Source: Pectobacterium peruviense
Lineage (GTDB): Bacteria > Pseudomonadota > Gammaproteobacteria > Enterobacterales > Enterobacteriaceae
Direction: 5' to 3'
Assembly: GCF_002847345.1 (NCBI RefSeq)
Contig: NZ_LXFV01000015.1
Span: 112,584 to 176,583, forward strand
DNA length: 64,000 nucleotides
The translations under genes and the position numbers were made by a program. The notes under the pieces were generated by a model. That model saw only the letters and a program-made list of their open reading frames with translations, ran no database searches and was not told the DNA's origin. Below are positions 17,716-28,274 of the stretch, in pieces. Numbering within the stretch: position 1 is the first letter of the stretch; each line of letters begins with the position of its first letter.

Positions 17716-18458
17716 GCATCTGCTTAATCGCAGAAGAAGGCGCCGATAGTGGCGCCTTATCTTCTTTGGCTGAGCGCTGGGGACTGGTTTCCGATCCTGA
17801 TGCGCTGATGGCGCTAGTGCTAACCGCGGAACGTCTGGAATTGCGCAAGCAGGATGAGCCGAAGCTCGGCGCTATCTTCGTGGATTTTGTTGCTGGGCCG
17901 ATGGCACACCGACGTCGCTTTGGCGGCGGACGCGGTGAAGCCGTCGCTAAAGCGGTTGGTATCAAAAAAGGTTACCTGCCGGATGTCGTGGATGCGACAG
18001 CGGGTCTGGGGCGCGATGCTTTTGTACTGGCAGCATTGGGTTGCCACGTACGCATGGTCGAACGCAATCCGGTGGTTGCGGCGCTGCTGGACGACGGGTT
18101 GCAGCGTGGCTATCAGGATGCAGAAATCGGCCTGTGGCTACGGGAACGGCTCACGCTGCTACACGCATCCAGTATGATGGCGCTGCGTGACATCGCGCCA
18201 CCACCGGATGTGGTCTATCTCGATCCCATGTTTCCACACAAACAAAAGAGTGCGCTGGTGAAGAAAGAGATGCGGGTGTTTCAATCACTGGTGGGTGCGG
18301 ATGACGACGCCGATGCACTGCTGGAACCCGCACGTGCGCTGGCGAAGAAACGCGTCGTGGTGAAGCGTCCAGACTATGCGCCGCCGCTGGCTGGCGTCCC
18401 GGCACAGTCTATGTTGGAAACCAAAAGCCACCGCTTCGACTTCTATCTTCCCGCTTGA
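17712..18458 (+). CDS. rsmJ: 16S rRNA (guanine1516-N2)-methyltransferase
   Basis: The 248-residue protein is RsmJ (YhiQ), which methylates G1516 of 16S rRNA. It shows the SAM-binding [14 protein letters not shown] motif near 95-108 and the catalytic-type motif DPMFPHK. Its ATG overlaps the prlC stop, so the two are translationally coupled, as in E. coli. No terminator with a T-run is evident downstream before the nucleotidase gene. Confidence 0.96.
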   Translation: MSICLIAEEGADSGALSSLAERWGLVSDPDALMALVLTAERLELRKQDEPKLGAIFVDFVAGPMAHRRRFGGGRGEAVAKAVGIKKGYLPDVVDATAGLGRDAFVLAALGCHVRMVERNPVVAALLDDGLQRGYQDAEIGLWLRERLTLLHASSMMALRDIAPPPDVVYLDPMFPHKQKSALVKKEMRVFQSLVGADDDADALLEPARALAKKRVVVKRPDYAPPLAGVPAQSMLETKSHRFDFYLPA

Positions 18459-18609
18459 GTCCTTCGCCGCAGCACCGATAAACGTGTTGGCGGCGAAAAA
18501 CCCATCCTGCATCGCATTTCTTATGCCGCTTTTGCAAAGTCTGTAGCGCAAATGAGAAGCAAATCGCATAATTTCGCGCTATCAGTTCTTATTACACTAA
18601 GATGACATA

Positions 18610-20505
18610 ATGAAAAAAACGCTTCTGTCACTTCTGCTTTGTTTGAGTACCTCTGCTATGGCCGTTCAAGAACCGGTAAATATCACGATTCTGGGTACAT
18701 CCGACCTGCATGGCACCTTTGTTCCCTGGGATTACGCTACCGATACCGCCAACATGGCTGGCAGTCTGAGTCAGATCGCGACGCAGGTACATAAAGTTCG
18801 TGCGCAGCAGCCAAATGTGATTCTGGTTGATGCGGGCGATACCATTCAGGGCAACTTTGTCGAAACCTTCAAAAATGACAACACCAGCCCGATGATTCTC
18901 GGTTTTAACGCCCTGAATTATGACGTCTGGGTGATGGGCAACCACGAGTTCGATTTCGGACTGAACGTGCTTTCCACCTCGCTTGAGCAGTTCAATGGCA
19001 CCGCGCTGGCGGGTAATATTTTTTGGGAGAGCGGTAAGCCTTACTTACCAGCCTATAAAATAGTCGAACGACAGGGCGTGAAGATTGGCATCATTGGTAT
19101 GGACACGCCGATGACCGCTGAATTCGCCAAGGGCACTGACCGTGTGAAGGGACTGAACTTTACCGATCCCGTCGGGGCTGTAAAAACGGTTATCCAGCAA
19201 ATCCACGGCAAAGTAGATGCCATCGTGCTGGTCGCCCATATGGGGATCGATAACGAGAACCAGCGGCCGGGCACAGGCGTGGGCGACATTGCTCGCGCTA
19301 ACCCTGAATTAGCCGCCATCGTCGCGGGTCATATGCACGTAAAAGTGGATAAAGAGGTGATTAATGGCGTGATCGTCACCGAACCGGACAGATATGGCCG
19401 CGCACTGTCGCGCATCGATTTGCAGTTTGAGCAACAGAACGGCAAATACGTGCTGATTAATAAAGACAGCTATACCTATTCGATTAAAGACGTAGATTCC
19501 GATCGCAAGATGGAAGACATCTACGAGCCTTATCACAATACCCTGCGCGCCAATGCCAACCGTCCGATTGCACAGCTTATGGAGCACGATCTGGTACCAC
19601 AAGATGCCGTAAAAGGCATTCCTCAGGTACACGTACAGGACACAGGTATCAGCGCCCTGTTCCAGGAAGCCAGCCGCTATTACGCGCCTAAAGCGCAGGT
19701 TATCGCACTGCAAATTGATAATGATCGGCCCAAGCTGAACATCGGCACCATTGCCGCAAAAGACATCGCCTTTAACTATCAATACGCAGGCGGTGAAATC
19801 ACGGTTTATCAGCTCACCGGAAAAGAACTGAAGAAATACATGGAATGGTCAGCGGGTTACTTCAACCAGCTGCAAGACGGGGATGTGACTTACAGTTTCA
19901 ATCCGCAGCGTCGTGCCTCCAAATATTCCACCAATGATTTCTTCGACGGCGTGACCTACACCATCGATCTGACGAAACCCGCTGGGCAACGCATTACCGA
20001 CCTGAAAATGAATAACGGCACACCGGTTACCGACGATATGCCGATTCGTCTGGGTATGAACAGCTACCGTATGGGTCACCTGACGCAGAAAGGCGGCGTG
20101 CTGGAAGGCATGCAGTTCCCAGTGCTGTCGGATACCAAAGTGGAATATGGCGAAGAGGCGGGCACGATTCGTAACCTGACCATCCGTTATTTGACTGAAG
20201 TGAAAAAAGGTCAATACGAGGGTACGGTGCCGCAGCGCTGGAAGCTGGCGGAATTGCAGGGCTATGAACATGAACGCAAAATTGTCGAATCACTGCTCAA
20301 CAGCGGAAAAATCAGCGTACCGACCTCAGACGATGGCCGCTACAGCAACGTGCAATCCATCAACGTGAAGTCGTTGATGCTGCCGGATGCAACGCAAAAG
20401 GAGAAACGCGTGGCGGAACTGACGCAACAGCGCGACAGCACCACCAATGCGTTGACCAAGCAGCGGCTGAACGATCAGCTGACGATTATCGCGGCGATTA
20501 ACTGA
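18610..20505 (+). CDS. Periplasmic bifunctional metallophosphatase / 5'-nucleotidase family protein
   Basis: The 631-residue precursor has a signal peptide (MKKTLLSLLLCLSTSAMA) and a calcineurin-like metallophosphatase domain with the metal motifs DLHG (32-35), GDTIQG (about 79), GNHEFD (about 112), and two later His motifs (VAHMG, AGHMH). A 5'-nucleotidase C-terminal domain (about 340-530) should bind the nucleoside. It belongs with UshA, CpdB and YfkN, which salvage nucleotides in the periplasm. Which nucleotide it prefers cannot be told. The final 60 residues are a charged, probably coiled region. It is absent from this position in E. coli and ends only 6 bp from the convergent oxidoreductase gene. 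Confidence 0.88.
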   Translation: MKKTLLSLLLCLSTSAMAVQEPVNITILGTSDLHGTFVPWDYATDTANMAGSLSQIATQVHKVRAQQPNVILVDAGDTIQGNFVETFKNDNTSPMILGFNALNYDVWVMGNHEFDFGLNVLSTSLEQFNGTALAGNIFWESGKPYLPAYKIVERQGVKIGIIGMDTPMTAEFAKGTDRVKGLNFTDPVGAVKTVIQQIHGKVDAIVLVAHMGIDNENQRPGTGVGDIARANPELAAIVAGHMHVKVDKEVINGVIVTEPDRYGRALSRIDLQFEQQNGKYVLINKDSYTYSIKDVDSDRKMEDIYEPYHNTLRANANRPIAQLMEHDLVPQDAVKGIPQVHVQDTGISALFQEASRYYAPKAQVIALQIDNDRPKLNIGTIAAKDIAFNYQYAGGEITVYQLTGKELKKYMEWSAGYFNQLQDGDVTYSFNPQRRASKYSTNDFFDGVTYTIDLTKPAGQRITDLKMNNGTPVTDDMPIRLGMNSYRMGHLTQKGGVLEGMQFPVLSDTKVEYGEEAGTIRNLTIRYLTEVKKGQYEGTVPQRWKLAELQGYEHERKIVESLLNSGKISVPTSDDGRYSNVQSINVKSLMLPDATQKEKRVAELTQQRDSTTNALTKQRLNDQLTIIAAIN

Positions 20506-20511
20506 CAGGCG

Positions 20512-21825
20512 TTATCTCTCGCTGCGGGCTTTCCAGCGTTCGCTCGTCAGGTAGCCGTTCACGCCCACATCAAGGAAAGGGCGTGGCGGCAGGTAGTTTG
20601 CCTGTCCGAGCGATTGCATATCGCTAATCAGCGGGTTGTCTTCACCTAACGCCAGATCCGCCAGAATATGTCCGGCGGCGGTTTGCTTCGATAGCCCCGC
20701 CCCGTTACAGCCAGCAGAGGCGTAGACATTGTCGCTTAGCTGCCCCCAAATTGGCGCACCATTGCGCGTTACGCTAATCAGCCCTGACCACGTGTGCGCC
20801 ATTTTAACGTCGCTCAACTGCGGAAACATGCGGGCAAAAATAGCAGCATGTCGACGCGCGTGGCGTCCGGTTTCTACTGCACTATTAACCAGCTCAGGGG
20901 CAAATTTAACATGCTCCCGAATCAGGAAGCGATGGTCGCGCGTGTAACGCAGCGTCGCACTGGCTAGCGCATTGACCGGCGTCAGCCCCCAATCTGGCAT
21001 ATCACCCATCCGTGCAATCTGTTCCGCATTCAGCGGCTCAGTCAGCGTCGCGAAGGTCGCTACGGCAAAAACCCGACCATTGAACAACGGCAGGCCGCGT
21101 GCCGCGCCGTTAATCGCCATCATCAGCTTATCTGCCTGAATCTCACCATAGGGCGTTTCCACGCGAATGCGCGATCCAGTTTCAATATTCAGCGCAGGAG
21201 AATGGGCGTAAACCGTCACGTTCTTAGGCAGATTCGCCACCAGCCCGATAACCAAAGCTGCCGGATTTAGCAGAATACAATTGGGGGTATACACAGCGCG
21301 TTGATAGAAAGAAGTTCCAAGGCGACGAGCAAGTTCGTCTTTTTCAACCAGCTGATAGGGTTCGCCAAGGTCGTTCAATTCACGGACATAGGTATCGATC
21401 AGGCCGTTGAATGTCGAGCTAACGGCACAGTGATATTTCCCCGCCACGCTCCAGTCACACGCAATAGCATGGCGATCCACCTTCTCTTTCAGGTGCGCCA
21501 CGCCGGACTGCAACAGGCGGCGATAAGCAGCAGCCTTTTCTAACTCTGCCGTCGAACTGCCGATGTTATGCGGCAAATCGATGACGAAACCGGAGTTACG
21601 CCCGGAGGCATTGTCGCCAATCTCGCCGGCATCCAGCAGGATAATGTGTTTATCTGGGCGCTGTTCAGCCAAACGCTGGGCAAAGGCGATCCCCGCATAG
21701 CCAGCGCCAATCACCAGCCAATCCGCCGTTGTTTTCCCCCGCTGCTGCGGATAATTCGGTTTATCGACAAGATCTGCCGACCAGCCATTACGATTCTGAT
21801 CGAAAGGAAGATGTTTGATTTTCAC
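20512..21825 (-). CDS. FAD-dependent amine/D-amino-acid oxidoreductase (DAO family, PuuB-like)
   Basis: The 437-residue protein has the FAD-binding motif VIGAGYAGIAFAQRL (about 38-52), the following acidic LLDAG, and the DAO-family C-terminal segments WSGLISVTRNGAPIWG and GCNGAGLSKQTAAG. It resembles the gamma-glutamylputrescine oxidase and glycine-oxidase group that oxidises amines or amino acids. The substrate cannot be assigned, as no polyamine genes are nearby. Translation begins with GTG at 21825 (AAGG 11 bases upstream). It lies downstream of gdhA on the same strand, but a hairpin terminator separates them. Confidence 0.82.
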   Translation of the reverse strand: MKIKHLPFDQNRNGWSADLVDKPNYPQQRGKTTADWLVIGAGYAGIAFAQRLAEQRPDKHIILLDAGEIGDNASGRNSGFVIDLPHNIGSSTAELEKAAAYRRLLQSGVAHLKEKVDRHAIACDWSVAGKYHCAVSSTFNGLIDTYVRELNDLGEPYQLVEKDELARRLGTSFYQRAVYTPNCILLNPAALVIGLVANLPKNVTVYAHSPALNIETGSRIRVETPYGEIQADKLMMAINGAARGLPLFNGRVFAVATFATLTEPLNAEQIARMGDMPDWGLTPVNALASATLRYTRDHRFLIREHVKFAPELVNSAVETGRHARRHAAIFARMFPQLSDVKMAHTWSGLISVTRNGAPIWGQLSDNVYASAGCNGAGLSKQTAAGHILADLALGEDNPLISDMQSLGQANYLPPRPFLDVGVNGYLTSERWKARSER

Positions 21826-21965
21826 AATGGTGTAAGCCTTGAAGATAGCGGGTTGTACCGGAAGGCAGGAACAAAAACCCGACGATACGCAATGCGGATT
21901 AAGATAAAGAAAGGCAGGAAGCAGTGTCCAGCAAGAAATGTCGCTAAAACATAGATAAATAAGTG

Positions 21966-22001
21966 AAAAGTCAAAGCACCTGCGAATACAGGCGCTTTGA
22001 C
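21966..22001 (-). terminator. Rho-independent terminator of gdhA
   Basis: The arms GTCAAAGC and GCTTTGAC with inner CCTG/CAGG pairs form a hairpin, followed on the minus strand by TTTT. It lies 56 bp downstream of the gdhA stop. Confidence 0.7.
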
Positions 22002-22056
22002 TACATTATGCGCTACACAGTTATCGTTAAACCATCATACGTTGAACCATCATCCG

Positions 22057-23400
22057 TTAAACAACGCCCTGCGCCAGCATAGCGTCGGCTACTTTGACAA
22101 AGCCCGCCACGTTGGCACCGCGCACGTAGTTCGTCTGGCTATCTTCGCCACCGTACTGCACACACGCGTTGTGAATATCCAGCATGATGTGATGCAAACG
22201 CGCATCCACTTTCTCAGCTTTCCAACCCAAACGTGCCGCGTTCTGCGCCATTTCCAGTCCGGATGTCGCCACACCGCCTGCGTTAGCCGCTTTGCCTGGT
22301 GCAAACAGCACGCCCGCATCCAGGAACGCATCGGTCGCTGGAATCGTAGTTGGCATGTTGGCACCTTCCGCTACGGCTTTCACGCCGTTAGCAATCAGCG
22401 TCTGCGCCGCTGGCAGATCCAGCTCATTCTGCGTCGCGCACGGCAGCGCGATATCTACCGGCACTTCCCACGGCGTTTTGCCTGCAAGGTAGGTCAGTTT
22501 CGCTTCACGCGCGTAATCTTCCACGCGGCCATAGCGTTTGTTTTTAATCTCTTCCAGCAGCGCCAGTTTCTCTGGAGTAAACCCGTTTTCATCCACCACA
22601 GTACCGTTAGAATCAGATACCGTGACCACACGCGCACCCAGCTCCATCGCTTTTTCAATCGCGTACTGCGCCACATTACCGGAGCCGGACACAGCAACTC
22701 GCATGCCTTCGAAGCCCAGACCGTGGCGTTTCAGCATCGCTTCCGTGAAGTAAATCAGGCCGTAGCCCGTCGCTTCAGGACGAATCAGACTGCCGCCAAA
22801 CGACAGCCCTTTGCCGGTGAAGACGCACGCCGTGTTGTTGGTCAGCTTCTTCATCATGCCGGTCATGAAGCCGACTTCGCGACCACCGACACCGATGTCA
22901 CCCGCCGGAACGTCCGTATCCGCGCCCAAATGACGATACAGTTCCGTCATCAGCGCCTGACAGAAACGCATGACTTCGCCCTGACTTTTCCCTTTCGGAT
23001 TAAAGTCCGAGCCACCTTTGCCGCCGCCCATTGGCAGCGTTGTCAGCGCATTCTTGAACGTCTGCTCGAATCCAAGGAATTTCAGAATCGACAGGTTAAC
23101 GGACGGATGGAAACGCATGCCGCCTTTGTACGGGCCGATCGCGGAGCTGAATTGGACACGCCAGGCACGGTTCACCTGTACCTGACCTTTGTCATCCGTC
23201 CACGCCACGCGAAACTGAATCACACGTTCCGGTTCTACCAATCGTTCCAGCAGGCTGTAATCCGCATAGTGAGGGTTCTGCTCCAGAAAAGGCCACAGCG
23301 TAGAAAGCACTTCATTAACGGCCTGTAGAAATTCAGGCTGATGCGGATCGCGTTGTTGAACAGAATCAAGAAAACTTGCCAGAGATACGATTTGTGCCAT
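22057..23400 (-). CDS. gdhA: NADP-specific glutamate dehydrogenase
   Basis: GdhA makes glutamate from 2-oxoglutarate and ammonia with NADPH, the low-energy ammonium assimilation route. The 447-residue protein matches the hexameric bacterial enzyme in length. It carries the substrate-binding MGGGKGGSDFNPKGKS region near 125-140, the GGREVGFMTG segment and the Rossmann motif VSGSGNVAQYA near 240. AGGAG lies about seven bases before the ATG. It complements the glnA pathway encoded 27 kb away. In E. coli it maps elsewhere; here it is inserted between rsmJ and uspA. Confidence 0.97.
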   Translation of the reverse strand: MAQIVSLASFLDSVQQRDPHQPEFLQAVNEVLSTLWPFLEQNPHYADYSLLERLVEPERVIQFRVAWTDDKGQVQVNRAWRVQFSSAIGPYKGGMRFHPSVNLSILKFLGFEQTFKNALTTLPMGGGKGGSDFNPKGKSQGEVMRFCQALMTELYRHLGADTDVPAGDIGVGGREVGFMTGMMKKLTNNTACVFTGKGLSFGGSLIRPEATGYGLIYFTEAMLKRHGLGFEGMRVAVSGSGNVAQYAIEKAMELGARVVTVSDSNGTVVDENGFTPEKLALLEEIKNKRYGRVEDYAREAKLTYLAGKTPWEVPVDIALPCATQNELDLPAAQTLIANGVKAVAEGANMPTTIPATDAFLDAGVLFAPGKAANAGGVATSGLEMAQNAARLGWKAEKVDARLHHIMLDIHNACVQYGGEDSQTNYVRGANVAGFVKVADAMLAQGVV

Positions 23401-23630
23401 GAACAGCTCCTGATTGAACGAATAAGCTCCCTTCTGCTTCTTTAATTTTTAGACACGTAGAAGCTTGTGGGATCGGTGAAAATGATGTTGTGTCCTCTGG
23501 ACTATAACACTGGCGATGGATATTTAAGCAAGCGTTTTCTTTTTAGATAAACGTTATAATCCAATGAGATAGGAAGGGTTTTTTGGGGTGTTTTGAGAAA
23601 GAAATACGACATAAGTTTTTGTTATATAAC

Positions 23631-23659
23631 AAAAGGCGCAGCCAAAAGCCGCGCCTTTC
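23631..23659 (-). terminator. Rho-independent terminator of uspA
   Basis: On the minus strand AAAGGCGCGGC-TTTTG-GCTGCGCCTTTT forms a GC-rich stem followed by T residues. It lies 34 bp downstream of the uspA stop. Confidence 0.75.
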
Positions 23660-23692
23660 ATCACTGAAAAAAAATGCAAAAAAAGTTAATTT

Positions 23693-24130
23693 TTATTCGT
23701 TTTCCTCATCACGCAATGGCACGATGAGCATGTCTACATGTACGGTATTAATCAGCTGACGTGCAGAAGACATCAATTTGCTCCAGAAGTCCTGATGGTG
23801 CCCACACAGCACGAGATCGGCTTCATATTTCTTGATCGCATCAACCAACACTTGCCCTAAATCACCGCTGCCACTCAGCGTTTCGCTGATAGGATAGCCA
23901 GCATTCTGGGACAACTCGGTCAACGCATTCTGGGTTTCTTCAGAGATGCGCTGTTGCATATCTCCCAGATTGACGTCGATAAGCCCCGTGTAGAGATCGG
24001 AGTAATTCACATCGACGTGGATTAACGACACTTTCGCATTGTACGGTCTTGCCATTGAAACGGCTTTTTCCACTAACACTTTGCTTTCTGGAGAAAGGTC
24101 AACAGCAATAAGGATGTGTTTGTAAGCCAT
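23693..24130 (-). CDS. uspA: Universal stress protein A
   Basis: The 145-residue cytosolic protein begins [19 protein letters not shown], the UspA signature, with [11 protein letters not shown] in the middle and a C-terminal [13 protein letters not shown]...DMLIVPL. UspA accumulates in growth arrest and stress; the E. coli type does not bind ATP strongly. AAGGAG precedes the ATG. It is divergent from uspB as in E. coli, but the gap is enlarged to about 650 bp and includes an ERIC element. Confidence 0.97.
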   Translation of the reverse strand: MAYKHILIAVDLSPESKVLVEKAVSMARPYNAKVSLIHVDVNYSDLYTGLIDVNLGDMQQRISEETQNALTELSQNAGYPISETLSGSGDLGQVLVDAIKKYEADLVLCGHHQDFWSKLMSSARQLINTVHVDMLIVPLRDEENE

Positions 24131-24208
24131 AATAAGACTCCTTCCGTAAAGACTAATTAAGGGTTAGCAGATATTTCGCCTGCCGATTTAATACTTAACA
24201 GAGAGTTA

Positions 24209-24335
24209 TATACCCCAAATAATTCGAGTGGCGTGAAGACGGCAACTGCGCGAATCCCCAGGAGCTTACTCAGGTAAGTGACTGGGGTGAGTAAGGGCAG
24301 CCAACGCACAAGCAGCTTGAAGTATGACGGGTATA
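24209..24335 (+). repeat. ERIC element, full length (copy B)
   Basis: This 127-bp element starts TATACCC and ends GGGTATA. Its central part is GAATCCCCAGGAGCTTACTC / AGGTAAGTGACTGGGGTGAG. It lies 79 bp upstream of the uspA start, close to or within the uspA promoter region. Confidence 0.93.
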
Positions 24336-24784
24336 AGATAGCACTCGTCCGCGCTATTGGACTGTTCAGTCGATCACAACCCGTTTTCAAACCTGTCAAT
24401 TCTATTAATAAGTGTAGTAGAAACCGCTCCTTTTCACAGTTAAATCGCGCAGCTTCTCCTTTCGGAAAGGGTATTACCTCGCCGAAAATCGTCCTTCATC
24501 CTGATTGCACCTGCCTCTCTGGCACAAACGAACATTCTTCTTCTACACTACAAGTAGGGGGTAGTGAGCCTGTCTGCTGCACCTTGGGATGGAAAACAAG
24601 AATGGGATTAGCCGTGATGCTGTTGGCTATCCCAAATGACAATAAAATCGTGCGCAAGCGCGTGGCATAACTATTCGTCGCAGAAAAACGTCGCGGACAA
24701 TCGTAACGCTTGTCATCGGTCATAGGTGGACCACAGGAATACATGGCCATCAAATCTGACGAATAGAACGACCGGGAGGGAAGC
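24336..24784. other. Intergenic region between ERIC copy B and uspB
   Basis: About 450 bp contain no convincing protein-coding frame on either strand. The uspB promoter must be here; in E. coli it is sigma-S dependent. I see no clear sRNA-type terminator or known binding site. Confidence 0.4.
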
Positions 24785-25120
24785 ATGATTAGTACATTTG
24801 CGCTTTTCTGGGCTTTATGTATCGTCTGCATCATCAATATGGCGAGGTATTATTCTTCATTACGCGTGTTACTGCTGATTTTGCGTGACTGTGACCCGCT
24901 GCTTTACCAATACGTTGATGGAGGAGGTTTTTTTACATCGCACGGTCAGCCAAGCAAGCAAATCAGGCTGGTAGGCTATATCTACACGCAGCGCTATCTT
25001 GACCATCACGACCCTGAATTTATTCGCCGCTGTGAGCGGGTGCGGGGACAATTTCTGCTCACGACCGCCTTGTGTGGCCTCATTGTCATCAGCCTGATTG
25101 CCATGACGATATGGTATTAA
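24785..25120 (+). CDS. uspB: Universal stress protein B
   Basis: The 111-residue inner-membrane protein has one hydrophobic segment at the N-terminus ([23 protein letters not shown]) and another at the C-terminus ([16 protein letters not shown]), matching E. coli UspB (YhiO). UspB is induced in stationary phase and is needed for ethanol tolerance; its mechanism is unknown. GGGAGGGAAG precedes the ATG. It converges on pitA with a shared terminator between them. Confidence 0.95.
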   Translation: MISTFALFWALCIVCIINMARYYSSLRVLLLILRDCDPLLYQYVDGGGFFTSHGQPSKQIRLVGYIYTQRYLDHHDPEFIRRCERVRGQFLLTTALCGLIVISLIAMTIWY

Positions 25121-25143
25121 CAGTATGAACATCGATAAAAAGT

Positions 25144-25177
25144 AAAAAGGCGATTCCCCACAGAATCGCCTTTTTTT
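25144..25177. terminator. Bidirectional terminator between uspB and pitA
   Basis: The perfect stem AAAAAGGCGATTC / GAATCGCCTTTTT has a 6-base loop, with T-runs on both strands. It lies between the convergent stops at 25120 and 25199. Confidence 0.9.
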
Positions 25178-25198
25178 ATGATTAACCTGTTACCAAAA

Positions 25199-26704
25199 TC
25201 AAATCAGCTTCAACGCCAGCCAGTACAGCGTACCGGACATCAGCATTGAGACTGGCAGCGTCAATACCCAAGCCAGCAGAATGCTTTTTATCGTTTTACC
25301 CTGTACGCCTCCACCGTCCGCAATCATCGTCCCGGCAACCGCCGAGGATAATACGTGCGTGGTGGAAACCGGCATACCGGTATAGCTGGCAACGCCAATC
25401 GATAGAGCCGCCGTCACCTGCGCCGAAACGCCTTGTGCGTAGGTCATGCCTTTCTTACCAATCTTCTCACCGATGGTCACAGCAACACGTTTCCAGCCCA
25501 CCATGGTGCCCAGAGACAGCGCCAATGCAACCGCGACGATGATCCAGAGAGGCGCGTATTCAACCGTCTGCAGCATGTCTTTACGCAGGTTGTTCAGGTA
25601 GCGTTTATCTTCACCCGACGTTTCTGGCAGCTTAACCACGCGATCCATCGTATCCGCGATGCACATCAACAAGCGACGTACTCTGCTACGATCCTCAGGG
25701 TTTAACTGGTCGTAACTTTTCAGGTTATTCAGCAGGCCCTGTGTACGTTCAATCGCGATCATCACGCGTGAACTGTCACAGTGGAACTCTTTCTGACCGC
25801 TGCCGGGAATCGTGCTTTCTGGCGCAGGAATCACTGGTGGAGACAAGTCGATAACGTGCGTCAGCGCGTCACCATGCTGCTTGTAGTATTCCTGTAAATT
25901 GACAACCGCATCGCGGGTACGGCTGATGTCATAGCCAGATGCGTTCATGTTGACAATAAACCCAGCTGGCGCGACGCCAATCAGCACCAGCATAATCAAG
26001 CCGATACCTTTCTGACCGTCGTTTGCACCGTGAGAGAAGCTCACACCAATCGCCGATAAAATCAGCGCGGTACGCGTCCAGAACGGCGGCTTACGTTTGC
26101 CATCCTGCTTCTCGCGATCGACAGGTGTCAGATGCACGCGTTTGCGTTTTTTACTGTCGTTCCAGAACCGACGCAGTACTAGCACCAGCAGGCCTGCGAC
26201 CACCATCCCCACAATCGGCGATAGCAACAGCGACAGGAAAATGCTGATCATTTTCGGCACGTTCAACGCATCCACGACGGAGGTATCCGTCAACAGCGCG
26301 TTGGTCAAACCAATACCGATAATGGAGCCGATCAGGGTGTGAGAACTGGAGGCAGGAATACCAAAATACCAGGTACCCAAGTTCCAGATAATGGCGGCCA
26401 GCAGCATGGAAAAGACCATCGCCAGACCGTGTGCCGAACTCACGTTCAGTAATAAATCCGTGGGGAGAAGGTGAACAATCGCATAGGCCACGCTCAGGCC
26501 GCCCAGCAGTACACCGAAGAAATTAAAGACACCCGCCATAACAACAGCAAACTCTGCGCGCATCGCTCGGGTATAAATAACAGTGGCAACGGCATTCGCA
26601 GTATCGTGAAAACCGTTAATGGCTTCGTACATCAGTACAAACAACAAAGCCAATATCAACATCAGGCCGGTGTAGTAATCCAGTCCGGCAAATAAATGTA
26701 GCAT
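25199..26704 (-). CDS. pitA: Low-affinity inorganic phosphate transporter PitA
   Basis: The 501-residue inner-membrane protein carries two PHO4-family half signatures, [18 protein letters not shown] near the N-terminus and [12 protein letters not shown] in the middle, with about ten membrane helices and a central hydrophilic loop (about 200-380). It imports phosphate complexed with divalent metal, driven by protons. Length and order next to uspB match E. coli (499 residues). The ribosome binding site is weak. Confidence 0.96.
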   Translation of the reverse strand: MLHLFAGLDYYTGLMLILALLFVLMYEAINGFHDTANAVATVIYTRAMRAEFAVVMAGVFNFFGVLLGGLSVAYAIVHLLPTDLLLNVSSAHGLAMVFSMLLAAIIWNLGTWYFGIPASSSHTLIGSIIGIGLTNALLTDTSVVDALNVPKMISIFLSLLLSPIVGMVVAGLLVLVLRRFWNDSKKRKRVHLTPVDREKQDGKRKPPFWTRTALILSAIGVSFSHGANDGQKGIGLIMLVLIGVAPAGFIVNMNASGYDISRTRDAVVNLQEYYKQHGDALTHVIDLSPPVIPAPESTIPGSGQKEFHCDSSRVMIAIERTQGLLNNLKSYDQLNPEDRSRVRRLLMCIADTMDRVVKLPETSGEDKRYLNNLRKDMLQTVEYAPLWIIVAVALALSLGTMVGWKRVAVTIGEKIGKKGMTYAQGVSAQVTAALSIGVASYTGMPVSTTHVLSSAVAGTMIADGGGVQGKTIKSILLAWVLTLPVSMLMSGTLYWLALKLI

Positions 26705-26982
26705 AAACGTTAGGCCATTTAGTGGTCATGAACGCGGCGCATTATCAGTGACAAGCGGGGGTCGGGAAAAGCGAAATATGACATTTTTTTGACTTAAAAT
26801 GTGACGACGATCGGTAGAGAAACCACTTAATCAATAAAAATCAAATAATTATATATTTTTACTAAATTATGCAAATTGTTACGCTGGTATCGAACACAAA
26901 CCATCACTACAATTTGCCGCCCCATGGTTTATCAGCCTGCGGCAATCCAAGAAGATAAAATCACTCATCGGAGAAATGCATT

Positions 26983-28182
26983 GTGGAACAGTTTGACGTT
27001 GTCATCATCGGTGCCGGTGCAGCAGGCATGTTTTGTGCCGCACAGGCAGGACAACGCGGGCTGCGTGTTCTACTGCTCGATAACGGCAAGAAGGCTGGCC
27101 GGAAAATATTGATGTCCGGCGGTGGTCGCTGCAATTTTACCAATATGTATGCGGAACCGGCGGCGTATCTGTCCCAGAATCCTCACTTTTGTAAATCGGC
27201 ACTGGCGCGTTATACCCAATGGGATTTCATTAGTCTGGTCAACAGCCACCGCATCGCTTACCACGAGAAAACGCTCGGCCAGCTATTCTGCGATGATTCC
27301 GCACAGCAAATCGTGGACATGTTGGTAACTGAGTGCGAGCAGGCTAACGTCACTCTCCGTCTGCGCAGCGAAGTTACCTCGGTGGAGAAATCTGACGATC
27401 GGTTCACCATCCATCTGAGCAACGGGACATCATTCCAAAGCGCATCGCTGGTCGTTGCCTGCGGCGGCCTGTCAATGCCTGGCTTGGGCGCGACGCCGTT
27501 CGGTTATCAGCTCGCCGCACAATTTGATATCAACGTACTCCCAACCCGCGCTGCGCTAGTGCCCTTTACGCTGCACAAGCCTTTGCTCGAACAGTTGCAA
27601 ACGCTCTCCGGCGTCTCTGTGCCTACCATCGTCACCGCAGAAAACGGCGTGATATTCCGTGAAAATATCCTGTTCACGCATCGCGGGCTCTCTGGCCCCG
27701 CTATTTTGCAGATTTCCAGCTACTGGCAGGCCGGTGAATTCGTCACCATCAACTTACTGCCCGACTGCGATCTCACCCAGCTTATCAATGACGAACGCAC
27801 AGTTCATCCGAATCAAAGCCTGAAAAACACGCTGGCACAGTGGCTACCTAAACGACTGGTCGAATGCCTACAGGCGTTAGGACAATTGCCGGACGTCACG
27901 TTGAAACAGCTCAACAGCGCACAGCAAACAGAGATTGAACAGAGCCTGCAACAGTGGCGCGTTCAGCCAAACGGCACAGAAGGTTACCGCACGGCTGAAG
28001 TGACCATCGGCGGCATCGATACCCGAGCCATCTCCTCCAAAACCATGGAAGCTAACGCGGTGCCGGGGCTGTATTTCATCGGTGAAGTAGTTGATGTAAC
28101 TGGCTGGCTCGGCGGCTATAATTTCCAATGGGCCTGGAGTTCGGCATGGGCCTGCGCGCAGGCTCTGCCTTTCAGCAAATAG
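26983..28182 (+). CDS. yhiN: NAD(P)/FAD-dependent oxidoreductase YhiN (HI0933 family)
   Basis: The 399-residue flavoprotein-like protein starts with GTG (GGAG nine bases upstream). It has the dinucleotide motif VIIGAGAAGMFCAAQAG (about 6-22), GRKILMSGGGRCNFTN, and a C-terminal VTIGGIDTRAISSKTMEAN...VPGLYFIGEVVDVTGWLGGYN typical of the HI0933/YhiN family. Its substrate and role are unknown. It is divergent from pitA as in E. coli. Confidence 0.92.
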   Translation: MEQFDVVIIGAGAAGMFCAAQAGQRGLRVLLLDNGKKAGRKILMSGGGRCNFTNMYAEPAAYLSQNPHFCKSALARYTQWDFISLVNSHRIAYHEKTLGQLFCDDSAQQIVDMLVTECEQANVTLRLRSEVTSVEKSDDRFTIHLSNGTSFQSASLVVACGGLSMPGLGATPFGYQLAAQFDINVLPTRAALVPFTLHKPLLEQLQTLSGVSVPTIVTAENGVIFRENILFTHRGLSGPAILQISSYWQAGEFVTINLLPDCDLTQLINDERTVHPNQSLKNTLAQWLPKRLVECLQALGQLPDVTLKQLNSAQQTEIEQSLQQWRVQPNGTEGYRTAEVTIGGIDTRAISSKTMEANAVPGLYFIGEVVDVTGWLGGYNFQWAWSSAWACAQALPFSK

Positions 28183-28274
28183 GCACTATAATAACCACTA
28201 TTCAGCGCTCTCCTTGAATTCACGGAGAAAAGGACGTCTCTACATAGGCCTCTGCTGCCAGAAAGGAGATGTGA

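Noticed and set aside
18475..18520. Hairpin TTCGCCGC / GCGGCGAA after rsmJ as a terminator
   Set aside because: The stem is good, but the plus strand continues with A residues, not T residues, so intrinsic termination of rsmJ is unlikely.
21997..23328. 443-codon open frame on the plus strand opposite gdhA
   Set aside because: It is antisense to a clearly homologous gdhA, is rich in His/Arg/Phe as expected from reversed GC-rich codons, and has no recognised motif.
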